38,812 nucleotides of DNA from Butyricicoccus_A sp964387535 (GCA_964387535.1 CAYLXH010000004.1:1-38812), one strand, 5' to 3'. Positions 6,823 to 14,426 are shown, numbered from the stretch's first letter. Notes: generated by a model from the sequence alone, not told the origin. Numbers and translations: made by a program.

Positions 6823-9075
6823 GTGATTGTAATGAAACGAAATGGTCAGGAAGACCAGTACATGAAGAGCAAAATACATAATGCGGTAGACAAGGCGGTA
6901 AAAGATGTTATGCGCGGCAGGGAGGACAACTCCCTTGCCGACACGATAGCAAATCGTCTTGACTCTCGCTACAGAAAACGTAAGCGTGCCATTTCTGTAG
7001 AAGAAATTCAGGATGATGTTGAGACAGAACTGATGAAAGAACAGGCTTACGAGGTTGCTAAGGCGTATATTCGCTATCGACATGAGCATGAATTGATGCG
7101 TAATGGCAGCGTTATTGACGGTAAAATCCTCACGATTGTTGATGGAGTAAACGAGGAAGTCATTCAGGAGAATTCCAATAAGAATCCTACTATCCTTTCG
7201 ACACAAAGGGATTATATTGCCGGGGAAGTGAGCAAGGATATTTCAAACAGAGTGTTGATTCCAGAAGATATCCGTAAGGCTCATGAGGAAGGGATTATAC
7301 ATTTCCATGATTCTGACTACTTTGTTCAGAGGATGCATAACTGTTGTCTGGTTAATCTGGAGGATATGCTGCAGAACGGAACAGTAATTTCCGGAACGAT
7401 GATTGAGAAGCCGCACAGTTTTTCGACCGCCTGCAATATCGCCACGCAGATTATCGCTCAGGTTGCATCGTGTCAGTATGGCGGACAGTCTATCAGCCTT
7501 ACACACTTGGCTCCGTTTGTTGATATTAGTCGTCAGAAGATTAAAAAGCAGGTTCTTGAAGAATATGTTGAGTTCACAGGTCATGAACCGCAGACCGAAG
7601 ACGAGTACAGTGAATACATGAGGGTTGTTGACAACCGTCTGAGAGAAGAAGTGAAGCGTGGAGTGCAGACAATTCAGTATCAGGTTGTTACACTGATGAC
7701 AACAAACGGTCAGGCTCCGTTCATCACGGTGTTCATGTATCTTGGTGAGGCGAAAGATGAGCAAACAAAGAATGACCTTGCCATGATTATCGAGGAGGTC
7801 GTTATACAGAGATATGAGGGTGTGAAGAACGAAAAAGGCGTATGGATTACACCAGCGTTCCCGAAACTCATCTATGTTTTGGAAGAGGACAATATTACAG
7901 AGGATAGTGAGTATTGGTATCTGACAAAGCTTTGCGCGAAGTGTTCTGCAAAACGGCTTGTTCCTGATTATATCTCGGAGAAAGTAATGCTCCAGAATAA
8001 GATTGATAAAAACGGAGAAGGACATTGCTACACTTGTATGGGATGCAGGAGTTTCCTCACACCGTATTTGGATGAAGATGGGAAGCCGAAGTATTACGGT
8101 AGATTTAATCAGGGCGTTGTGACCATCAATTTACCGGATGTAGGGTTATCTGCAAAACAGAAAATGATTACAGATGGAATTACTTACGTTGACGATGAAC
8201 AGTGGGCTAAAGTACAGGAAGAGTTCTTCTGGGAAATCTTTGAGGAGCGTTTGGAACTTTGTCATAGAGCACTCCGTCTGAGACACGAGCGGCTGCTCGG
8301 TACGATGTCAGATGCATCTCCGATTCACTGGCAGAATGGTGCATTGGCAAGGCTTGAAAAAGGAGAGACGATTGACAAACTTTTATACGGCGGATATTCT
8401 ACACTTTCTCTTGGATATGCAGGATTGTATGAGTGCGTAAAAGCTATGACGGGAAAGAGCCATACTGATGATGAGGCAAAACCGTTTGCTTTAGCGATTA
8501 TGCAGCACATGAATGATAAATGCAAGGAATGGAAAGAAGCGGAGAATATTGATTATTCATTGTATGGCACTCCGATTGAATCCACAACATATAAGTTCGC
8601 TAAGAGTCTGCAGAAACGCTTCGGAGTGATTGAAGGGATTACCGATAAGGGATATATTACAAACTCCTATCATGTTCATGTGTCGGAAGAAATCAATGCT
8701 TTTGATAAACTTCAGTTTGAAGCGGAATTTCAGCTTTTGAGTCCGGGCGGCGCAATTTCTTATATCGAAACAGCAAACCTGAGTGACAATATTGAGGCAG
8801 TGCTTGCGGTATTGAAGTACATATACGACCACATTATGTATGCAGAATTGAATACCAAATCAGACTTTTGTCAAGTATGCGGTTATGACGGGGAAATCAG
8901 TATCGTAGAGAACGATGATGGTAAGCTGGTGTGGGAATGCCCGAATTGTGGGAACAGGAATAAGGCAAAGATGAATATCGCACGACGCACCTGTGGATAT
9001 ATCGGAACAAACGACTGGAATCAAGGTCGTACACAGGAAATTAAAGAACGTTACGTTCATTTAGGCGGTGAGTAA
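6823..9075 (+). CDS. nrdD: Anaerobic ribonucleoside-triphosphate reductase
   Basis: A class III ribonucleotide reductase of 750 residues that makes dNTPs from NTPs without oxygen, using a glycyl radical. An ATP-cone-like regulatory domain fills about the first 90 residues. The core carries MHNCCLVN and TCMGCRS, segments holding candidate active-site cysteines. Near the C-terminus two CxxC pairs (683/686 and 706/709) form the zinc site, and CGYIG at 724-728 contains the radical glycine (Gly725 by analogy with the E. coli enzyme). The GTG start is chosen from RBS spacing; ATG 6817 would add two residues. The activase gene follows directly. A copy on a phage element supplies dNTPs for its replication in an anaerobic host. 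Confidence 0.95.
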   Translation: MIVMKRNGQEDQYMKSKIHNAVDKAVKDVMRGREDNSLADTIANRLDSRYRKRKRAISVEEIQDDVETELMKEQAYEVAKAYIRYRHEHELMRNGSVIDGKILTIVDGVNEEVIQENSNKNPTILSTQRDYIAGEVSKDISNRVLIPEDIRKAHEEGIIHFHDSDYFVQRMHNCCLVNLEDMLQNGTVISGTMIEKPHSFSTACNIATQIIAQVASCQYGGQSISLTHLAPFVDISRQKIKKQVLEEYVEFTGHEPQTEDEYSEYMRVVDNRLREEVKRGVQTIQYQVVTLMTTNGQAPFITVFMYLGEAKDEQTKNDLAMIIEEVVIQRYEGVKNEKGVWITPAFPKLIYVLEEDNITEDSEYWYLTKLCAKCSAKRLVPDYISEKVMLQNKIDKNGEGHCYTCMGCRSFLTPYLDEDGKPKYYGRFNQGVVTINLPDVGLSAKQKMITDGITYVDDEQWAKVQEEFFWEIFEERLELCHRALRLRHERLLGTMSDASPIHWQNGALARLEKGETIDKLLYGGYSTLSLGYAGLYECVKAMTGKSHTDDEAKPFALAIMQHMNDKCKEWKEAENIDYSLYGTPIESTTYKFAKSLQKRFGVIEGITDKGYITNSYHVHVSEEINAFDKLQFEAEFQLLSPGGAISYIETANLSDNIEAVLAVLKYIYDHIMYAELNTKSDFCQVCGYDGEISIVENDDGKLVWECPNCGNRNKAKMNIARRTCGYIGTNDWNQGRTQEIKERYVHLGGE

Positions 9076-9582
9076 TTGCATTACGGGAAGATAAGAGAAA
9101 CGGATATTGCAAATGGGACTGGTGTAAGGGTAACGCTATTCGTATCTGGTTGTAGAAATCACTGTAAGAATTGTTTTCAGCCTGAGACGTGGGATTTCAA
9201 TTATGGCGAACCATATACGGAAGAAACAGAAAGGCATATCTTAGAATCTCTATCAAAACCGTACATACAAGGGCTTACATTACTTGGCGGAGAGCCGTTT
9301 GAGCCAGAAAACCAGCGTGAATTGGTACGGCTTCTCCGCAAGGTAAAAGCCATTTATCCAGAAAAAGATGTGTGGTGTTACACAGGATACACCATCGACC
9401 AGCTTCTGAAAGATAACTCTGCGCCGAGGTGCGAAGTAACAGATGAAATGCTATCACTGATAGAGGTTCTTGTGGATGGAAGATACATTGATGAGCAGCG
9501 TGATATTACACTAAAATTTCGTGGCTCATCCAATCAGAGGATTATTGATATGCATAACAGAGAAGATAATAAATGGATGTGA
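9076..9582 (+). CDS. nrdG: Anaerobic ribonucleotide reductase activating protein (radical SAM)
   Basis: A 168-residue radical SAM activase that installs the glycyl radical on NrdD using S-adenosylmethionine and a [4Fe-4S] cluster. The cluster motif CxxxCxxC is at Cys26, Cys30 and Cys33, followed by the usual F-Q-P-E-T-W. LLGGEPF matches the SAM-binding GGE motif. The gene starts with TTG directly after the nrdD stop, with GGCGGTGAG as a modest RBS; no in-frame ATG exists early enough. The zero gap implies translational coupling with nrdD. Confidence 0.93.
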   Translation: MHYGKIRETDIANGTGVRVTLFVSGCRNHCKNCFQPETWDFNYGEPYTEETERHILESLSKPYIQGLTLLGGEPFEPENQRELVRLLRKVKAIYPEKDVWCYTGYTIDQLLKDNSAPRCEVTDEMLSLIEVLVDGRYIDEQRDITLKFRGSSNQRIIDMHNREDNKWM

Positions 9583-9598
9583 GGTGGAGTTTGCACCT

Positions 9599-9814
9599 AT
9601 GAGTGATGTGAAAATTGCAATTGCGTGGCACAGCATCAAATACATATTAACCATTGTATTTACGATTTTGAATCTGACAGGGATAGTTCATTGGCATTTG
9701 CTGTTGATTATTTCACCTCTACTGATTTCGTTAGCTTTAAAGATTGTTGCAATGATATTACTTGGATTCCTTGTATGCATTGTACCAATATGGTCAGAGA
9801 GGTGGAATGATTGA
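9599..9814 (+). CDS. Small phage membrane protein (transmembrane Fragile-X-F-like)
   Basis: A 71-residue protein with two hydrophobic segments, about residues 12-28 and 32-62. The LTIVF...LTGIVHWHLLLIISPLLISL pattern resembles short phage proteins often named transmembrane Fragile-X-F proteins, whose function is unknown. The frame is open further upstream, but GGTGGAG nine bases before the ATG at 9599 marks the start, just after nrdG. Confidence 0.6.
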   Translation: MSDVKIAIAWHSIKYILTIVFTILNLTGIVHWHLLLIISPLLISLALKIVAMILLGFLVCIVPIWSERWND

Positions 9815-9816
9815 TT

Positions 9817-9924
9817 ATGAAAATTATCTATGGAATATTATGTGCTGTGATTATCGTTTCGATTATTGATTACATATTTAACAATACACCTCCGAGTGGA
9901 GGTTTTGGAGGAAGGATAGCATGA
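9817..9924 (+). CDS. 35-residue single-pass membrane peptide
   Basis: A very small frame: a hydrophobic N-terminal segment (residues 3-20), then a Pro/Gly-rich tail. It is preceded by GAGAGGTGG and ends in an ATGA overlap with the next gene, as its downstream neighbours do. That coupling is the main argument that it is translated. A TTG at 9811 is an alternative start. Function unknown. Confidence 0.5.
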   Translation: MKIIYGILCAVIIVSIIDYIFNNTPPSGGFGGRIA

Positions 9925-10118
9925 ATGGTGAAAATAGAGAAGAAAGATATGGATTGACTGAGTGTGGATGCTTGTCACTTACATTAAATGATTATGGAAT
10001 CAACACGGATAAGATTTCTGGTCGTGTTGGTAAACATATTGTAGAAGATTTTATGGAGCTGATGTGCAAGACTGGATATATCGTGAAGAACGAGTTAGAA
10101 GGAGAGGTTTGTGAATGA
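9921..10118 (+). CDS. Small hypothetical phage protein
   Basis: A 65-residue soluble, acidic protein, with GGAGG seven to eleven bases upstream and ATGA overlaps at both ends (with the 35-residue peptide before and dut after). No recognised motif; two nearby cysteines (CGC) at about 16-18. Coding status rests on the coupling and RBS. Confidence 0.6.
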   Translation: MNGENREERYGLTECGCLSLTLNDYGINTDKISGRVGKHIVEDFMELMCKTGYIVKNELEGEVCE

Positions 10119-10609
10119 TGAAAGTTAATTATAAGAAACTTGATGACAGAGCAGTAGTTCCGACGTATGGTTCTGAATATGCCGCTGGATTGGATTTAAG
10201 TGCGTTGATTCAGAACGGCGCAAAAGCACAAAGGATTCCTGCCGGAGCGACAGTAAAAATCGGTACTGGTATCGCAATGGAAATCCCAGAAGGATATTTT
10301 GGAGCAGTATTCGCAAGGAGTGGTATGGCGACAAAGAGAGGATTGAGACCCGCAAATTGTGTGGGTATAATTGATTCGGATTATCGAGGAGAAATTATTG
10401 TTCCATTACATAATGATACTGATAAGTGTGAGACGATTCGGGACGGAGATAGAATTGCGCAGATAGTTATCATGCCGTATCTTAGGGTTGAGTTAAGCGA
10501 AGTAGAAGAGCTTGATGATACAGTACGAGGAGAAAACGGGTTCGGTAGTACAGGAGTGTCGCAGGAGACCATATACGAACAGTTCAGTCTCTTTGATATA
10601 ACGAAGTAA
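10115..10609 (+). CDS. dut: dUTP diphosphatase (trimeric dUTPase)
   Basis: A 164-residue trimeric-type dUTPase, hydrolysing dUTP to dUMP and pyrophosphate. All five motifs are visible in order: AAGLDLSA, ARSGMATKRG, GIIDSDYRGEI (catalytic Asp), RIAQIVIMP and RGENGFGSTG. The enzyme keeps uracil out of element DNA and supplies dUMP. It begins in an ATGA overlap with the preceding gene and has GAAGGAGAGG upstream. A terminator-like hairpin follows, making it the last gene of the nucleotide-metabolism run. Confidence 0.93.
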   Translation: MMKVNYKKLDDRAVVPTYGSEYAAGLDLSALIQNGAKAQRIPAGATVKIGTGIAMEIPEGYFGAVFARSGMATKRGLRPANCVGIIDSDYRGEIIVPLHNDTDKCETIRDGDRIAQIVIMPYLRVELSEVEELDDTVRGENGFGSTGVSQETIYEQFSLFDITK

Positions 10610-10621
10610 TGTCAACACCAC

Positions 10622-10651
10622 AGGGGGTGGACTATCCGCCCCTTATTATTT
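10622..10651 (+). terminator. Intrinsic terminator after dut
   Basis: GGGGTGGA (10624-10631) pairs with TCCGCCCC (10635-10642) over a three-base loop with one G-T pair, followed by TTATTATTT. It separates the long replication gene run from xis and int. Confidence 0.7.
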
Positions 10652-10664
10652 GAGAGGTGATTAA

Positions 10665-10865
10665 ATGGCGACAGATGTGCCCATTTGGGAGAAATATACT
10701 TTAACGATAGAAGAAGCAGCCGCCTATTTTCGCATTGGAGAAAACAAATTACGTCGCCTTGTGAACGAGAATGATGACGCTGAATACATACTGTGGAATG
10801 GTAACAGACCACAGATAAAAAGAATCAAGTTTGAAAAGATGATTGATAGCATCGGCGTAATCTAA
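10665..10865 (+). CDS. xis: Excisionase, Tn916 Xis family
   Basis: A 66-residue DNA-binding protein very close in pattern to Tn916 Xis: PIWEKYTLTIEEAAAYFRIGE, ENKLRRLV, then NGNRPQIKR and an FEKMID end. It holds a winged-helix MerR-like fold and bends DNA at the element ends to favour excision over integration by Int. GAGAGGTGA precedes the ATG. It sits 79 nt upstream of int, as in Tn916-type modules, but int has its own promoter here. Confidence 0.9.
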   Translation: MATDVPIWEKYTLTIEEAAAYFRIGENKLRRLVNENDDAEYILWNGNRPQIKRIKFEKMIDSIGVI

Positions 10866-10874
10866 ATTAGCAGA

Positions 10875-10902
10875 TTGACTGGCAAAAATTTTCTGTTATA
10901 AT
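10875..10902 (+). promoter_or_regulatory. Strong promoter for the integrase gene
   Basis: TTGACT at 10875-10880, 16-nt spacer, TATAAT at 10897-10902, with TG one base before the -10 (extended -10). It lies 43 nt upstream of the int ATG and just after the xis stop, so int can be expressed without xis. Confidence 0.8.
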
Positions 10903-10944
10903 ATTACTTGAGTTATATCATTCTCTTTTCGGGAAGGAGCAAAT

Positions 10945-12213
10945 ATGTCTGAGAAGAGACGTGACAACAAAGGCAGAGTTTTACGAGACGGCGAAACCCA
11001 AAGACCGGATGGCAAGTATGAGTACAAATACTTTGATGCAAAAAGAGTTAGGAGGAGTGCTTATAGCTGGAGACTTGTCGAGACAGACAAATTACCTGCC
11101 GGGAAGCGTCAATGCTTACCACTGCGTGAGATTGAGAGGCAGATATCCAAAGATATTGATGACGGCATTGATACGCACACGGCGCGTAAAACAACGCTGA
11201 ACGATTTCTATGATGCCTACATTGAAACAAAGTATGAGTTGAAACAATCAACGCGCACAAACTATAAATACATGTATAGGAAGTATGTGCGTGAAGATAT
11301 CGGTAAGTGTAAGATTGCAAGTATCAAATACAGCGATATCAAGAAATTTTATATTAAACTCATACGAGAGATAGGATTCAAGCCTAATAGTGTAGAAATT
11401 ATGCAGACAATTCTGCACCCAATTTTTACATCGGCTGTCAGGGATGGTATCATCAGAATCAATCCTACAGACGGCGTTATAGCAGAAATCAAAAAGAGCC
11501 ACGAGTGGGAAAAACCAAAGCGACACCCTTTAACCGTTGCTCAACAGACAAGGTTTGTAGAGTTCGTTTCCGGCAGTAAAACGTACAAGCATTGGATGCC
11601 GCTTATAACGGTTATGCTTGGTACTGGGTGCCGTATAGGAGAGGTTATCGGATTAAGGTGGGACGACTGCGACTTTGACGCCGGTCTAATTAACGTCAAT
11701 CACAACCTCGTGTATCGGGTGCAGGATTCTGGGCGATGTGAATACCACATTACTACGCCTAAAACAAAAGCAGGGGAACGCATTGTACCAATGTTTGAAG
11801 ACGTTAAGAAAACATTGCTTCAGGAGTATCAACGACAGCAAGAGGACGGGTTCAATACATTCGAGATTGACGGTTACACAAACTTCATCTTCCACAATAG
11901 ATTTGACGAGCCGTTGAATCCTCATGTAGTCAATAGAGCTATCGACAGGATTATCAGAGACGCCAACATGGTTGAGGAAGAGGTCGCTAGGGTTGAACAC
12001 CGTGAGCCAGTATTACTCCCGCATTTTAGCTGCCACCACCTTCGTCACACGTTCTGTACACGCCTATGTGAGAACGAACCGAACATTAAAATTATCCAAG
12101 AGATTATGGGGCACAGGAACATAGAGACTACAATGGACGTGTATAATGAAGCGACGAAGGAAAAGAAGATGGAGAGCTTTGCAAGTCTCGAAGGCAAGTT
12201 TAAGCTCACATGA
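10945..12213 (+). CDS. int: Tyrosine recombinase/integrase, Tn916 type
   Basis: A 422-residue integrase. The N-terminal EKRRDNKGRVL...GKYEYKYFD stretch and PAGKRQCLPLRE match the Tn916 Int arm-binding domain (about 1-75). A SAM-like core-binding domain covers about 85-180, and the catalytic domain runs from about 195. Catalytic residues visible are Arg230 (TGCRIGE), His364 and Arg367 (HHLRH), His390 (MGHRNIETT) and the nucleophile Tyr400 (MDVYNEAT). GGGAAGGAG precedes the ATG. Direct repeats starting immediately after the stop fit arm-type binding sites. It catalyses integration and, with Xis, excision. The presence of a transposon-type integrase on a phage-like gene set is unusual. Confidence 0.95.
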   Translation: MSEKRRDNKGRVLRDGETQRPDGKYEYKYFDAKRVRRSAYSWRLVETDKLPAGKRQCLPLREIERQISKDIDDGIDTHTARKTTLNDFYDAYIETKYELKQSTRTNYKYMYRKYVREDIGKCKIASIKYSDIKKFYIKLIREIGFKPNSVEIMQTILHPIFTSAVRDGIIRINPTDGVIAEIKKSHEWEKPKRHPLTVAQQTRFVEFVSGSKTYKHWMPLITVMLGTGCRIGEVIGLRWDDCDFDAGLINVNHNLVYRVQDSGRCEYHITTPKTKAGERIVPMFEDVKKTLLQEYQRQQEDGFNTFEIDGYTNFIFHNRFDEPLNPHVVNRAIDRIIRDANMVEEEVARVEHREPVLLPHFSCHHLRHTFCTRLCENEPNIKIIQEIMGHRNIETTMDVYNEATKEKKMESFASLEGKFKLT

Positions 12214-12245
12214 TTTACGACAAATTTACGACACATTTTACGACA
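12214..12245. repeat. Three direct repeats, probable integrase arm sites
   Basis: TTTACGACA occurs three times, starting at 12214, 12225 and 12237, about one helical turn apart and immediately after the int stop. In Tn916-type elements the N-terminal domain of Int binds short direct repeats near each end. The phase-matched spacing suggests cooperative binding on one face of the DNA. Confidence 0.65.
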
Positions 12246-12438
12246 AACCATAGTGGAGTTATAAAAAGTTTTAAGAAATTTTGTGGAACACATATGCGAG
12301 AAATGCTTATAACAGGCACGTTTTGAGAGGTTATAAAAACTTATGTGAAATTTAGTGTCAATTCCCGACAATGAAGCCGTTGGACAAATGAGTCGCTGAC
12401 CTCATGATAGTTCGGTACAAACAATAGAAATGGTATAG

Positions 12439-12500
12439 AAAATCCCCTTAGTTATCAGGATCACTCGATGCGATTGAGTGACCTACACTAAGGGGATTTT
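12439..12500. terminator. Long bidirectional terminator hairpin
   Basis: A perfect 13-bp inverted repeat (AAAATCCCCTTAG at 12439-12451 with its complement at 12488-12500) encloses a second stem TCACTC/GAGTGA (12461-12481). T runs flank both sides. It probably ends transcription of the XRE gene on the - strand and read-through from the element on the + strand. Confidence 0.6.
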
Positions 12501-12546
12501 TGTCGTTCTGTCGCTGCGTTGTCATGTAACAGACAGTTGCGGCCAA

Positions 12547-13047
12547 TCAGAAGGACGATGACGGATCTGCTTTGTTCTCGCGATGCTTCTTTACAAGCAA
12601 AATCGCTCCGGATAGAAGAATCACGGCCGCTCCAGTCAGAATAGATAACATACCGCATGGAATCAAATAGAAATTCTCATGAAGAATTCCTGCGGAATCA
12701 ATATATTCCACGGAATTTGCTTTGATGAATAAGCAAAGAAATCCTATCAGCATCAGCACAGTACCGATCAGTGTGGAAATGAGATTCATTCTTGCCCGCC
12801 TCGTTTCGCTGCCGTCGCGCACTAATTTTTCTGTCATTTTGTTCCTTGTTGAACCTCCGAGAATCAGTTTGTCGAGAGAAACATGGAACTCGGATGATAT
12901 CAGGATCAGCGTTTCGATATCGGGAAGATTTTTGTTATTTTCCCAATTGGAGACTGCCTGCCTTGTCACATGAAGTCTGCTGGCAAATTGCTCCTGTGTC
13001 AGGTTGTTCTCCTTTCGAAGAGTTTTTATTTGATCGCTGAATTCCAT
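12547..13047 (-). CDS. XRE-family transcriptional regulator with membrane anchor
   Basis: A 166-residue protein with an N-terminal helix-turn-helix of the Cro/cI type (about 5-58: LTQEQFASRLHVTRQAVSNWE) followed by two hydrophobic segments (about 90-110 and 128-152) and a charged tail. HTH_3 proteins with C-terminal membrane segments are common in Firmicutes and may respond to envelope signals. The start is set at 13047 because AAAGGA lies ten bases upstream; a GTG at 13056 would lie too close to it. It is convergent with the element and may be chromosomal, since its own G+C is intermediate. Target unknown. Confidence 0.75.
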   Translation of the reverse strand: MEFSDQIKTLRKENNLTQEQFASRLHVTRQAVSNWENNKNLPDIETLILISSEFHVSLDKLILGGSTRNKMTEKLVRDGSETRRARMNLISTLIGTVLMLIGFLCLFIKANSVEYIDSAGILHENFYLIPCGMLSILTGAAVILLSGAILLVKKHRENKADPSSSF

Positions 13048-13092
13048 TCTGTCCACGTCCTTTCTGCAAATAGTTTACGGCAAAGTTCAAAA

Positions 13093-13118
13093 AACAACAA
13101 GAAAGCAGCTCTTGCTGC
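13093..13118 (-). terminator. Possible terminator of the methyltransferase gene
   Basis: On the - strand GCAGC-AAGA-GCTGC is followed by a run rich in T (TTTCTTGTTGTTTTTT). The stem is only 5 bp but fully G+C except one pair. It lies between the methyltransferase and XRE genes. Confidence 0.4.
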
Positions 13119-13198
13119 CGCTATTTTCCACGACAGAGTTGGTTGCACTTGCCATGTGTATCATCACGGCAGCGGAAATATTGTTTTCATACCATTGC

Positions 13199-13207
13199 AT
13201 TATATCA
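13199..13207 (-). promoter_or_regulatory. Possible extended -10 promoter upstream of the XRE gene
   Basis: On the - strand TGATATAAT forms an extended -10 element, but no good -35 hexamer is seen at the right distance. It would give a leader of about 145 nt before the XRE start. Confidence 0.3.
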
Positions 13208-13302
13208 TATCATGCTGTCTGGTTCTGCATACTGTTCCGTATTTGCGATGGACAACAGTTACGGCAGTCGGAGATGGCATTGCTTGGTGACAGAATTTCT
13301 TG

Positions 13303-14217
13303 TTATCGTTTGATTGCAAGACAATAATTGACGTTGCTCAGCGCTGTGATACGGTGCTCAGGATTTGCTGTGTTATAAGCGGAAAAATACTCTTGTGTGA
13401 TTTGATCTGGTGTGAGATGCCGATGCACAGAAAATCCAAAGTGAGCAAGCAACTGTTCCATCTTCTCATAGGAGTAGCAGGAAAGCATTGGTTCGTCGGC
13501 GCCATTCGCCAGCAAGGATTGCATTTGTGTCCGCTCTCCCGCTTGTTTGGTATAGGCGTTCTCATCGGGATAGTCAAATACAAGTTGACTGCCAGAGGGA
13601 AGAAGAGAGGAAAGTCCAGAGAGAATTGCAGAAACTGCGCTGTGGGAGCAATAGTAGAACAGCCCTAGGATGCTGCAGAAGCTGGAGAGTGCGGAGGAAA
13701 AGTGTGATTCAGTTTGCAGCGCATGAGTCCAATGCGTATCAATGAGATCAGCGGATACATAATAGGTGCGTTGTGGAATTGCTAGGCCGGCTTGGTGCAG
13801 AAGCTGTTGTTTGTGCTGCGCGGTTAGCGGATGATCCACCTCCCATACCGACAGGGAGTCAGCCCAATCTGGTCGACGATAGGCAAACGTGTCATACCCG
13901 GCCGCGAGGATGAGATACTGTGTCATGCCGGACACTGCTGCGGAGTGGAGGGAGTCTTCGGCAAAGGCAGCGCGACCGAGGGGAGAAGGACTGAGATAGG
14001 TATCGGTAATCCAGCGCAGCGCCTGATCTTGTGTGCCAGAGAAAGAGGGACAGAAGAAAGAAATCCCAGAGGCCATATTCTCTGCGATGCGAGCATAGTC
14101 CTGTCCCAGCAATGCTTTGGCACAGCTGTCACGAAAGATGGGAGTGGAATTGACTTCGTGATGATACGCGCGAGCGAAAGCGCTGATCATCGCTGTCATG
14201 CTTGGTTGTTGCGTCAT
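13303..14217 (-). CDS. SAM-dependent methyltransferase, TIGR00027/LCMT-like family
   Basis: A 304-residue class I methyltransferase. Motif I is ILAAGYDTFAYR (103-114), matching the LGAGLDTRAYR signature of the leucine carboxyl methyltransferase/TcmP-like family, and EVDHPLTAQHK (126-136) gives the acidic SAM-ribose-binding end of strand 2. Family members methylate carboxyl or hydroxyl groups of small molecules, but most bacterial ones have no known substrate. GAGGTGATTATT before the ATG at 14217 sets the start; an upstream ATG at 14244 lacks an RBS. It appears to be a single-gene unit. Substrate not predictable. Confidence 0.8.
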   Translation of the reverse strand: MTQQPSMTAMISAFARAYHHEVNSTPIFRDSCAKALLGQDYARIAENMASGISFFCPSFSGTQDQALRWITDTYLSPSPLGRAAFAEDSLHSAAVSGMTQYLILAAGYDTFAYRRPDWADSLSVWEVDHPLTAQHKQQLLHQAGLAIPQRTYYVSADLIDTHWTHALQTESHFSSALSSFCSILGLFYYCSHSAVSAILSGLSSLLPSGSQLVFDYPDENAYTKQAGERTQMQSLLANGADEPMLSCYSYEKMEQLLAHFGFSVHRHLTPDQITQEYFSAYNTANPEHRITALSNVNYCLAIKR

Positions 14218-14312
14218 AATAATCACCTCATATATTTCATACACTTGTCGCAGATGGAATACAAGACTTGAAATTTTGACGGATTTGTGGTAATATAATA
14301 GCAGAAAATACT

Positions 14313-14359
14313 AAAAAAATTGTGGAGTACTGGGGAAATCAGTGCTCCACAATTTTTAT
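14313..14359. terminator. Bidirectional intrinsic terminator
   Basis: A run of A then ATTGTGGAGTACT (to 14331) pairs with AGTGCTCCACAAT plus a T run (14341-14359) over a 9-nt loop, about 17 bp with one G-T pair. A and T tracts on the two sides make it work in either direction. Confidence 0.7.
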
Positions 14360-14368
14360 TGTATGGGA

Positions 14369-14398
14369 AACCCGTCCTGCCGATTGGCAGGACGGGTT
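14369..14398 (-). terminator. Strong hairpin after the phosphate butyryltransferase gene
   Basis: AACCCGTCCTGCC (14369-14381) and its exact complement (14386-14398) form a 13-bp stem with a 4-nt loop. It lies just downstream of the ptb stop on the - strand. The T tail is short, so it may act together with the next hairpin at 14313-14359. Confidence 0.55.
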
Positions 14399-14426
14399 GC
14401 GTTTTGGAGAATATAAATTTTGGTGC

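Larger units (their letters stand above)
1..12360. mobile_element. Right part of an integrated phage-like element with Tn916-type Int/Xis
   Basis: The block is visibly A+T richer than the DNA to its right. All genes lie on the + strand with short gaps or overlaps, and the gene types are those of large phages: polymerase III alpha-like protein, dNMP kinase, ClpP-like protease, PhoH, NrdDG and dUTPase. It ends with an excisionase and a tyrosine integrase, as expected at an element end. The left end lies outside the window. No capsid, tail, portal or conjugation gene is visible here, so whether it is a whole prophage, a phage satellite or an ICE hybrid cannot be decided. The right boundary is approximate: it lies after the integrase stop at 12213, probably within 12214-12440. 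I could not find a duplicated att core because the left end is missing. Confidence 0.8.
12214..12546. other. Gene-free element end / chromosome junction
   Basis: No convincing gene lies in this stretch. It holds the TTTACGACA repeats, two related A+T-rich repeats (12256-12283 and 12328-12356, each with GAG-GTTATAAAAA followed by GAAATTT and GTG), an inverted TTATAAC between them (about 12307-12313), and a long hairpin at 12439-12500. The junction between element and chromosome is probably between about 12250 and 12430. I could not define the att core without the other end. Confidence 0.55.

Noticed and set aside
13080..13210. 37-codon cysteine-containing frame on the - strand upstream of the XRE gene, considered as a signal peptide gene
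   Set aside because: No ribosome binding site, and no AgrD-like or leader pattern; more likely a terminator and leader region.
12970..13290. 106-codon open frame on the + strand over the XRE start region
   Set aside because: Overlaps the XRE gene in antisense and has no RBS or domain.
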